64,000 bases of DNA. Source: JBGAQP01 sp044220635 (GTDB taxonomy: Bacteria > Pseudomonadota > Gammaproteobacteria > Burkholderiales > Usitatibacteraceae). The first letter of the stretch is position 1, and every line of letters begins with the position of its first letter. Both the position numbers and the translations under genes were made by a program. Below, one piece after another: positions 58,008-64,000 of the stretch. The stretch lies in the NCBI GenBank assembly GCA_044220635.1, contig JBGAQP010000007.1, forward strand, positions 75,103 through 139,102. The letters run 5' to 3'. The notes under the pieces were generated by a model. It saw nothing but the letters and a program-made list of their open reading frames with translations. It was not told the DNA's origin and searched no databases.

Positions 58008-58925
58008 CGCGCGGCGGCGCTCGCGCCGGGGCGCAGCGCTTTCGCGGCGGCCGCGGCGAGCCGCGCGTAGCGCCCGTCCCCGTCGGGTGGGCGCCAGGCC
58101 GCGACCACGCGCACCGCGAGGTCCGCGCCCTCGGCGAGCGGGCGATAGGCGACGCCGCGCACCCGCGTGGCGAGCGTGGCCCCGTTGGGAATGGTCCAGC
58201 CCTCGCCGGCGGCGATGCGCTCGAGCGTCTGCAGCTGCCCCGGCTCGACGACGACGAGCTGCGGCCGGTAGCCGATGCGGCGGAAGTAGTCCGTGCAGAA
58301 GTCGTGGTACGCCGGGTTGTGCGTGCGGGGGATCCAGAAGAGCGGGAGGTCCGTCACCTCGAGCAGCGAGACCCGCTTGCGGCGCGCGAGCCGGTGGCGC
58401 GAGGGCAGGGCCGCGACGAGCGGGCTCGTGCTCACCGCGCGCGTCTCGAGGCCCGAGACCTCGCCGGGCAATCCGACGAGGGCGAAGTCGAGGCGTCCCT
58501 GCTTCAGCGCGGGAATGAGGTCGCGGCTGAAGCCCGAATCGACCTCGATCGGGGCCCCGCGCCACGTCCGTTTCCAGGCAAGGGTGACCCGCGCGCGCTC
58601 GGCGACGGTGAGCGCCGCCGTGACCCCGATGCGAAGCCGCGCCCGGGGGCCTTCCCGCGCGCGGGAGTACGCGCCCGCGAGCGCCTCGGCCTGCGCGAGG
58701 ATCGCGTGGGCGCGCGCGAGCGCGGCGCGGCCCTCGGCCGTGAGGCCCACCCCCGTGGCCCGGCGATCGAGCAGGCGCCGCGCCGAGCGCGCGCTCGAGC
58801 GCGGCCACCTGGCGGCTGAGCGGCGGCTGCGAGACGTGCAGCCGCTCGGCCGCCGCGCGGAAGCTCCCCGCCTCGGCGACGGCGACGAAGTAGCGCAGCT
58901 GGCGCAGGTCGAAGGCGCGGCTCAT
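58004..58925 (-). pseudogene. LysR-type regulator, frameshifted after the HTH domain
   Basis: The winged-helix part (MSRAFDLRQLRYFVAVAEAG..., 48 residues to ALERALGA) is read from ATG 58925. The rest (ARRLLDRRATGVGLTAEG onward and the whole effector domain to 58004) lies in another frame. Removing one base in the GCGCCGCGCC run near 58779 restores LGARLLDRRATGVGLTAEG and a normal 306-residue LysR protein. So the gene is either a recent pseudogene or carries a sequence error. The effector domain is intact and matches the LTTR fold. It is divergent from the secreted protein at 59114, which may be its target. Confidence 0.8.
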
Positions 58926-59113
58926 GCCGAAAAGGTATCACGCGAAAGGTGCTGGCGCCCCGCGGCCCGGCGCTCCAGAGTCGGTCCCTCGCGTCCGGTG
59001 CGCGCCGCATCCCGGTCCTGCGCTTGCGCGTTTCGTCGCAGGGCGGTGGCCGCGGCGCCGCCCGCGCGCCATCCTTCCCGGATTCCCCGCGGGGGACGAA
59101 CAGAGGAGCCGGC

Positions 59114-59884
59114 ATGAATCGCATCAGGCATTGGGCCGCGGCCGTCGCGGCCGCCCTTTCCCTCGACGCCGGCGCCGGCGCGTACACGGACCTCTGGTGG
59201 AACCCCCAGGAATCGGGCTGGGGCGCGAGCATCGTGCAGCAGGACGAGACCGCGTTCGTCACGCTCTTCGTCTACGCGCCCGACGGCCGGCCCACCTGGT
59301 ACGTGGCGCCCTCCGCCGAGGTCTTCGGCTACGTCGGCGCCTATCCGAACTTCTCGGGAACCCTCTACAAGACCCGCGGGCCCTGGATGGGCGGGCCCTT
59401 CGACCCGAACGCGGTGGAAGTCACGCCCGTGGGGCAGGTCTGGCTCGAGCCGCTGGCGAAGGACCGCATCCGCCTCACCTACGGCGCCGAGGGCGTGACG
59501 GTGGTGAAGGAGGTCGTGCGCCAGACCTGGCGCACGCCCTCGGTGGCGGCGAACTACACGGCCACGTTCAACCTGCGCCAGGCCTTCCCCGGCGCTCCGC
59601 CCTGGGGCGCGCGCCAGTACTCCGCGGAGATCCTCGCCCACGTCGAGGGCGGGGAGGGGTTCCTGCGCGTGTCCGAGGTCGGCAGCCATTGCGACTACCG
59701 CGGCGCGTTCACCGCCACGGGCAGCATCGGGAAGATCGCGGGCGACTTCAGCTGCACCGGGGGCGAGACCGGCACCTTCGAGATCACCGACTTCGAGGTG
59801 ACGCAGCACGGCGTTTCCGGCTACCTGCGCACCTGGTCGGCCGAGCTCAACCAGTACGGCCGCTTCGGCGCCGCGCGCTACTGA
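59114..59884 (+). CDS. Secreted protein with a DLWW/GWG module, unknown function
   Basis: The 256-residue protein has a signal peptide (residues 1-23, cut near GAGA-YTD). Residues 25-140 form one DLWW/GWG module: TDLWWNPQESGWGASIVQQ, FVYAPDGRPTWYV, SGTLYKTRGPWMG. This matches both terminal modules of the lipoprotein at 43912. The remaining 115 residues contain a Cys pair (SHCDYRG, FSCTGG) and look beta-rich. The ATG at 59114 has GAGGAG at 59103-59108. The family is unknown to me; the location is periplasmic or extracellular. Confidence 0.8.
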   Translation: MNRIRHWAAAVAAALSLDAGAGAYTDLWWNPQESGWGASIVQQDETAFVTLFVYAPDGRPTWYVAPSAEVFGYVGAYPNFSGTLYKTRGPWMGGPFDPNAVEVTPVGQVWLEPLAKDRIRLTYGAEGVTVVKEVVRQTWRTPSVAANYTATFNLRQAFPGAPPWGARQYSAEILAHVEGGEGFLRVSEVGSHCDYRGAFTATGSIGKIAGDFSCTGGETGTFEITDFEVTQHGVSGYLRTWSAELNQYGRFGAARY

Positions 59885-61326
59885 CCCCCCCGGCCGGCCG
59901 CCGCCGACCGGAAGAGCGCGAGCGCCTTCTCGCGCTGCGCGGCATGGTCGACGATGGGCGCCGGGTAGTCGCGCCCGATCACGCAGCCCGCGGCGCGCTG
60001 CTCTTGCGACCCCAGGGTCCAGGGCGCGTGGATGAACGCCTCGGGCACCCGGGCGAGTTCCGGGAGGTAGCGGCGGATGAACGCGCCCTGCGGGTCGAAG
60101 CGCCGCGACTGGGTGACGGGGTTGAAGATGCGGAACCAAGGCTGGGCGTCGCAGCCGGTCGAGGCGGCCCACTGCCAGCCGCCGTTGTTGGCGGCGAGGT
60201 CGAAGTCGTTCAGGTGCTCGGCGAAGTGCGCCTCGCCGCGGCGCCAGTCGTGGAGCAGGTCCTTCACGAGGAAGGACGCGGCGACCATCCGCAGCCGGTT
60301 GTGCATGTAGCCCGTCTCGTGGAGCTGGCGCATCGCCGCGTCGACGATCGGGTAGCCCGTGCGCGCCTCGCGCCACGCTTCCCAGTGCGCCTCCACCCCG
60401 GGCCAGGCGATGTCCGCGTACTCGCGGCGGAAGGCCGAGAGCGCCGCGTGCGGGTGGTGCCAGAGGACCTGGAAGTAGAAATCGCGCCAGACGAGCTCGG
60501 AGAGCCAGGTCGCGGGTCCCGGGCCGGCGAGCGAGCGGGCGAGCCGCGCGAGCGAGCGGATCGGGACCGTGCCGAAGCGGTTGTGCACCGAGAGGTAGGA
60601 CACGCCCTTCACGCCGGGGTAGTCGCGCGCCTCGTGGTAGCGGCCGATGCGCTTGCGGAAATCCGCCAGCAGCGCCAGCGCGCCGGACGGGCCCGGCGGC
60701 AGCTTCAGGGCATGCAGGTTGGTCGTCTCGAAGTCGATGTCCGACAGCCGCGGCACGCCGGCGTCCAGACCCGCAGGCAGCGGCGCCAGCGCCGCGGCGT
60801 GGCGCTCGACCGGATAGGCCTTGAGGTAGAAGTCGTCGACCCGCGCGAGCCAGGCGTTGCGGTAGGGCGTGAAGACGACGAAAGGCGCGCCCGAGCGCGT
60901 GAGGATCTCGTCCTTCGCGAATACCGCCTGGTCCTTCGCGAGGTGCAGGCGCCGGCCGCAGGCCGCGAGGGCGCGCTCCACCGCGGCGTCGCGTGCCACC
61001 GCCTCGGGCTCGTAGTCCTCGTTGGCGAAGACCGCGTCCACCCCGAGCCGCGCGGCGAGCGCCGGGATCGCCTCGCGGGCCCGGTCGTGGAGCACGACGA
61101 GCGCCCCCCCGCGGGAGCGCAGGCTCCCGGCGAGCGCCGCGAGGCTCGCGTGGATGAAGGCCACGCGCCGGTCGCGCCGCCTCTGCAGGCGATCGAGGAT
61201 CTCGCGGTCGAAGACGAAGGCGCAGTGGACCCGGCGGGCCGAGGTGAGCGCGTAGTGGAGCCCCGCGTTGTCCTCGAGGCGAAGGTCGCGGCGGAACCAG
61301 AAGAGGGCCCCGTCGTAGGGTTTCAT
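59878..61326 (-). CDS. phrB: Deoxyribodipyrimidine photo-lyase (cryptochrome/photolyase class I)
   Basis: The 482-residue enzyme repairs UV-made cyclobutane pyrimidine dimers using light and FAD. The N-terminal antenna domain starts FWFRRDLRLEDNAGLHYAL. The C-terminal FAD domain includes WLSELVWRDFYFQVLWHHP, TGYPIVDAAMRQLHETGYMHNRLRM and DFDLAANNGGWQWAASTGCDAQP. ATG 61326 is used; the open frame upstream is spurious. Its 3' end overlaps the convergent secreted-protein gene by 7 nt. Confidence 0.96.
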   Translation of the reverse strand: MKPYDGALFWFRRDLRLEDNAGLHYALTSARRVHCAFVFDREILDRLQRRRDRRVAFIHASLAALAGSLRSRGGALVVLHDRAREAIPALAARLGVDAVFANEDYEPEAVARDAAVERALAACGRRLHLAKDQAVFAKDEILTRSGAPFVVFTPYRNAWLARVDDFYLKAYPVERHAAALAPLPAGLDAGVPRLSDIDFETTNLHALKLPPGPSGALALLADFRKRIGRYHEARDYPGVKGVSYLSVHNRFGTVPIRSLARLARSLAGPGPATWLSELVWRDFYFQVLWHHPHAALSAFRREYADIAWPGVEAHWEAWREARTGYPIVDAAMRQLHETGYMHNRLRMVAASFLVKDLLHDWRRGEAHFAEHLNDFDLAANNGGWQWAASTGCDAQPWFRIFNPVTQSRRFDPQGAFIRRYLPELARVPEAFIHAPWTLGSQEQRAAGCVIGRDYPAPIVDHAAQREKALALFRSAAAGRGGQ

Positions 61327-61386
61327 GGGCCCATGCTCGCCCGCCGCGCGCCCGGCTGTCGAGTGGGTAAAAGGGGCAAAGCGGCG

Positions 61387-61392
61387 TAAAAT
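61387..61392 (+). promoter_or_regulatory. -10 box TAAAAT upstream of yqgE
   Basis: TAAAAT lies 17 bp before the yqgE ATG at 61409, so the leader would be only about 10 nt. No clear -35 is present. Confidence 0.45.
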
Positions 61393-61408
61393 GCGCCTTC
61401 GGGCCTCG

Positions 61409-61966
61409 ATGGAAACGATCAACCTCACCCGCCACTTCCTGATCGCCATGCCCGCCATGGCGGACCCGAACTTTTCCCGCACCCTCACCTTCGTGTGCGA
61501 GCACAACGAGCGCGGCGCGCTCGGCATCGTGGTGAACCGCCCCATCGACGTGACGCTCGGCGCCCTCTTCCGGCAGGTCGACATCGCGCTCGCCGATTCC
61601 CCGCTCGCCGACGAGCCCGTCTTCTACGGCGGCCCGGTGCAGTTCGACCACGGCTTCGTCCTGCACCGGCCGGTGGGCGACTGGAAATCGACGCTGCCCG
61701 TGGGCGAGATCGGCCTCACCACCTCCCGCGACATCCTCGAGGCCATCGCCGCGGGGCGCGGCCCGCGCCAGCAGCTCGTCGCGCTCGGCTACGCGGGCTG
61801 GGCCCCGGGCCAGCTCGAGGACGAGATCCGCCGCAACGGCTGGCTCACGGTGAAGGCGGGCCTCGACCTGATCTTCGACCTGCCGCCCGAGGCCCGCTAC
61901 GACGCGGCGATGCACGCCCTGGGCGTCAACGCCGCGAACCTGTCCGAGGAGGCGGGGCACGCGTGA
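61409..61966 (+). CDS. YqgE/AlgH family protein
   Basis: The 185-residue protein belongs to the UPF0301 (YqgE/AlgH) family: LTRHFLIAMPAMADPNFSRT, FVCEHNERGALGIVVNRP, GGPVQFDHGFVLH and GYAGWAPGQLEDEI. Its molecular role is unknown. ATG 61409 (METINLTRHFLIAMP) is the family start. The next gene, ruvX, overlaps by 4 nt, the conserved yqgE-yqgF order. Confidence 0.96.
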   Translation: METINLTRHFLIAMPAMADPNFSRTLTFVCEHNERGALGIVVNRPIDVTLGALFRQVDIALADSPLADEPVFYGGPVQFDHGFVLHRPVGDWKSTLPVGEIGLTTSRDILEAIAAGRGPRQQLVALGYAGWAPGQLEDEIRRNGWLTVKAGLDLIFDLPPEARYDAAMHALGVNAANLSEEAGHA

Positions 61967-62457
61967 GGGCCGCCGCCGGATCCGAGGCCGCCACGCCCGG
62001 CCAGCGCCCGCCCGCGGGGGCGTTCTCCGGGACGCTTCTCGCCTTCGACTTCGGCGAGCGGCGCATCGGCGTGGCCGTGGGCGAGACCGCCACGCGCCTC
62101 GCGCACCCGGTCGCGGCGATCGAGGCGCCCGCCAACGAGGCGCGCTTCGCCGCCATCGACCGGCTGGTCGCCGAGTGGCGCCCCGCGGGCCTCGTCGTGG
62201 GCCTGCCCCGGCACGAGGACGGATCGCCGCATGCGGTGGCGCGCCTCGCGCGCAAGTTCGCGCGCCGCCTCGCGGCGCGCTACGCGCTGCCCGTCGCCCT
62301 GGTCGACGAGACGCTTTCCTCGGTCGAGGCCGAGCGCTCGCTCGCCGATTCGGGCGCGCGCGCGCGCGGCCCCGGGGACGTGGACCGCCTCGCCGCCGCC
62401 GTGATCCTGCAGAGCTTCCTCGACGACCCCGGAGCCCATGAACGCCTCGCTCCCTGA
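61963..62457 (+). CDS. ruvX: Holliday junction resolvase-like protein RuvX/YqgF
   Basis: The 164-residue RNase H-fold protein processes 16S rRNA ends and resembles resolvases. Motifs are LAFDFGERRIGVAVGE (first Asp near residue 29), GLVVGLPRHEDGS, LVDETLSSVEAE and the final Asp in GPGDVDRLAAAVILQ. The start is GTG 61963. It overlaps pyrR by 20 nt. Confidence 0.95.
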   Translation: MRAAAGSEAATPGQRPPAGAFSGTLLAFDFGERRIGVAVGETATRLAHPVAAIEAPANEARFAAIDRLVAEWRPAGLVVGLPRHEDGSPHAVARLARKFARRLAARYALPVALVDETLSSVEAERSLADSGARARGPGDVDRLAAAVILQSFLDDPGAHERLAP

Positions 62458-62938
62458 TCCCGACCGGCTCGTCGAGACCCTCGCCGCGAGGATGCGCGGC
62501 GCGATCGACCCCGACGCGGGGCTCGTGGGCATCTACACGGGCGGGGCGTGGGTCGCCGAGCGGCTGCACCGGGCGCTCGGCCTCAGGACGCCGCTCGGCG
62601 TGCTCGCGGTGACGCTGCACCGCGACGATTTCGACCGCATCGGGCTGCACCGCGAATCGCGCCGCAGCCAGATTCCCTTCGCCGTCGACGGCCGCGAGAT
62701 CGTGCTCGTCGACGACGTGCTGCACACCGGGCGCACCATCCGCGCGGCCCTGAACGAGCTCTTCGACTTCGGCCGCCCGCGCCGCGTGCGCCTCGCGATC
62801 CTCGCCGACCGCGGCGGGCGCGAGCTCCCCGTCGCGGCGGACTTCACCGGCGCCGAGGTCGAGGTCGCCGGGGACGAGGAGCTGGTGCTCTCGAACGAGG
62901 GCGGCAGGCTGCGGCTCGCCGCGGTCCGGCGGCCATGA
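62438..62938 (+). CDS. pyrR: PyrR bifunctional pyrimidine regulator/uracil phosphoribosyltransferase
   Basis: The 166-residue protein has the PRPP loop IVLVDDVLHTGRTIRAALNE near residue 87 and the N-terminal VGIYTGGAWVAERL. In Gram-positives PyrR binds pyr mRNA; in betaproteobacteria its RNA-binding role is less certain. It leads the pyrR-pyrB-pyrC operon, overlapping pyrB by 4 nt. No attenuator hairpin was seen in front of pyrB. Confidence 0.94.
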   Translation: MNASLPDPDRLVETLAARMRGAIDPDAGLVGIYTGGAWVAERLHRALGLRTPLGVLAVTLHRDDFDRIGLHRESRRSQIPFAVDGREIVLVDDVLHTGRTIRAALNELFDFGRPRRVRLAILADRGGRELPVAADFTGAEVEVAGDEELVLSNEGGRLRLAAVRRP

Positions 62939-63888
62939 GCGCCGGCAACCTCCAGGTCGACGCCGACGGGCGGCTGCGCCACCTGCTCACGACGGAGGGG
63001 CTGAGCGCCGAGATCATCCGCCGCATCCTCGACGCCGCCGACCAGTTCGTCGCGGTGAGCGAGCGCGAGGTGAAGAAGGTCCCGCTGCTGCGCGGGCGCT
63101 CGATCTTCAACCTCTTCTTCGAGGGGTCGACGCGCACGCGCACCACCTTCGAGATCGCCGCCAAGCGCCTGTCGGCCGACATCGTGAACCTCAACATCGG
63201 TGCCTCGAGCACCTCGAAGGGCGAGACGCTCCTCGACACGGTGTGGAACCTCCAGGCGATGGACGCCGACATGTTCGTCGTGCGCCACGCGCAGTCGGGC
63301 GCCGCGCACCTGATCGCGCGCCACGTGAAGCCGGGCGTCGCGGTGATCAACGCCGGCGACGGGCGCCACGCGCACCCGACCCAGGGGCTGCTCGACAGCT
63401 ACACGATCCGCCACTACAAGAAGGAATTCGGAGGGCTCGCGATCGCGATCGTGGGCGACGTGATGCATTCGCGGGTCGCCCGTTCGCAGATCCACGCGCT
63501 GAAGACCCTCGGGGTGCCCGACCTGCGGGTGATCGGCCCCAGGACCCTGCTGCCGGCGCAGGTCGAGCGCCTCGGCGTGCGCGTCTTCCACGACATGGCG
63601 GCCGGCCTCGAGGGCTGCGACGTGGTGATCATGCTGCGGCTGCAGAACGAGCGCATGAACGGCGCGCTCCTGCCCTCGGCGGGGGAGTTCTTCAAGGCCT
63701 ACGGGCTCTCGCCCGAGAAGCTCGCGCGCGCGAAGCCCGACGCCATCGTGATGCATCCCGGTCCGATGAACCGCGGCGTCGAGATCGACTCCGGGGTCGC
63801 CGACGGGCGCCAGAGCGTGATCCTGCCGCAAGTGACCTTCGGCATCGCGGTGCGCATGGCGGTCATGTCGATGCTGGCGGGCAGCTGA
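62935..63888 (+). CDS. pyrB: Aspartate carbamoyltransferase catalytic subunit
   Basis: PyrB (317 residues) condenses carbamoyl phosphate with aspartate. Carbamoyl-phosphate-binding FFEGSTRTRTTFE is near residue 62, SSTSKGETLLDT near residue 90, NAGDGRHAHPTQGLLD near residue 140 and HPGPMNRGVEI near residue 275. No pyrI regulatory subunit follows; instead pyrC starts in the overlap, as in the PyrB-PyrC' assemblies. Confidence 0.97.
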   Translation: MSAGNLQVDADGRLRHLLTTEGLSAEIIRRILDAADQFVAVSEREVKKVPLLRGRSIFNLFFEGSTRTRTTFEIAAKRLSADIVNLNIGASSTSKGETLLDTVWNLQAMDADMFVVRHAQSGAAHLIARHVKPGVAVINAGDGRHAHPTQGLLDSYTIRHYKKEFGGLAIAIVGDVMHSRVARSQIHALKTLGVPDLRVIGPRTLLPAQVERLGVRVFHDMAAGLEGCDVVIMLRLQNERMNGALLPSAGEFFKAYGLSPEKLARAKPDAIVMHPGPMNRGVEIDSGVADGRQSVILPQVTFGIAVRMAVMSMLAGS

Positions 63889-64000
63889 TGCGCACCGCGA
63901 TCCTCGGCGCCCGCGTGATCGACCCGGCGAGCGGCCGCGACGAGCCCGCGGGCGTGTTCATCGCCGACGGGCGCATCGCCGCCGTCGGGCGCGCGCCCGA
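63888..64000 (+). CDS. pyrC: Dihydroorotase (PyrC/PyrX), N-terminal fragment at window edge
   Basis: The first 37 codons read MRTAILGARVIDPASGRD...GVFIADGRIAAVGRAP, the start of a type I dihydroorotase or its inactive PyrX partner. The ATG overlaps the pyrB stop by 1 nt. The zinc-binding HxH motif would be beyond the window, so activity cannot be judged. Confidence 0.85.
   Translation, partial: MRTAILGARVIDPASGRDEPAGVFIADGRIAAVGRAP

Noticed and set aside
58922..62725. 1267-residue minus-strand frame covering photolyase, yqgE and ruvX
   Set aside because: Frame shadow crossing several real genes on both strands.

Overview
The window is a stretch of conserved chromosomal core from a very GC-rich betaproteobacterium. 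I infer Burkholderiales or Nitrosomonadales and cannot fix the genus. The clues are gene neighbourhoods typical of that class: gltBD next to hemE and priA; hemC-hemD-hemX-hemY; cutA-dsbD-tlpA-aroQ-accB-accC-prmA with a DUF3426 zinc-ribbon gene; a DUF1631 gene; a proteobacterial-type gshA with gshB; and yqgE-ruvX-pyrR-pyrB-pyrC. There is no rRNA, CRISPR array, insertion sequence or prophage. One tRNA (Arg, anticodon CCG) is present. Genes are tightly packed, with many 4-nt start/stop overlaps, and most long reading frames on the opposite strands are high-GC shadows.

Layout. 1-11247 (minus): a probable operon gltB-gltD-hydrolase-hemE-OPT transporter, then priA, which is cut by the window edge. 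11536-14638 (plus): two paralogous secreted lipoproteins of an unrecognised family. 14709-20849: an envelope polysaccharide block (NAD epimerase, polyprenyl-phosphate sugar transferase and a CapD-like dehydratase on plus; GT9 transferase and O-antigen ligase on minus), followed by tRNA-Arg. 21086-24783: cytochrome c, apaH, plsC, a glycine-zipper lipoprotein and a PfkB kinase. 24858-27376: a cyclic-di-GMP-I riboswitch and the DUF1631 gene it leads into. 27389-33107 (minus): cutA, a stand-alone DsbD N-terminal domain, a TlpA thioredoxin, aroQ, accB, accC, prmA and a DUF3426 protein. 33164-34709 (plus): fxsA and a ferredoxin-type flavin reductase. 34819-39381 (minus): hemC-hemD-hemX-hemY plus a CBS protein. 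39477-49050 (plus): a YqaA-like membrane protein, a giant FAD/Fe-S dehydrogenase, a BNR-repeat lipoprotein, a HIT protein and an unrecognised 539-residue protein. 49090-51326 (minus): gshA-gshB. 51511-57535 (plus): a DUF486 membrane protein, mpl, phzF, yqiA, an RNase II-type gene and tonB. 57720-61326: a small secreted protein, a frameshifted LysR regulator, a secreted protein and photolyase. 61409-64000 (plus): yqgE-ruvX-pyrR-pyrB-pyrC, the last cut by the window edge.

The genes mainly serve tetrapyrrole synthesis (hemE, hemC, hemD, with hemX/hemY), nitrogen assimilation (gltBD), fatty-acid and phospholipid synthesis (accBC, plsC), glutathione synthesis, pyrimidine synthesis, wall recycling (mpl) and surface polysaccharide.

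The most interesting items are the riboswitch in front of a DUF1631 gene whose start is out of frame across a (CG)7 tract; a repeated DLWW/GWG module shared by two otherwise unrelated secreted proteins; the tandem lipoprotein pair with a nested palindrome lying on the promoter between them; a DsbD reduced to its periplasmic N-terminal domain; a perfect DnaA box just upstream of priA; and two genes whose -10 hexamers sit 6-7 nt from the start codon, which implies leaderless mRNAs.
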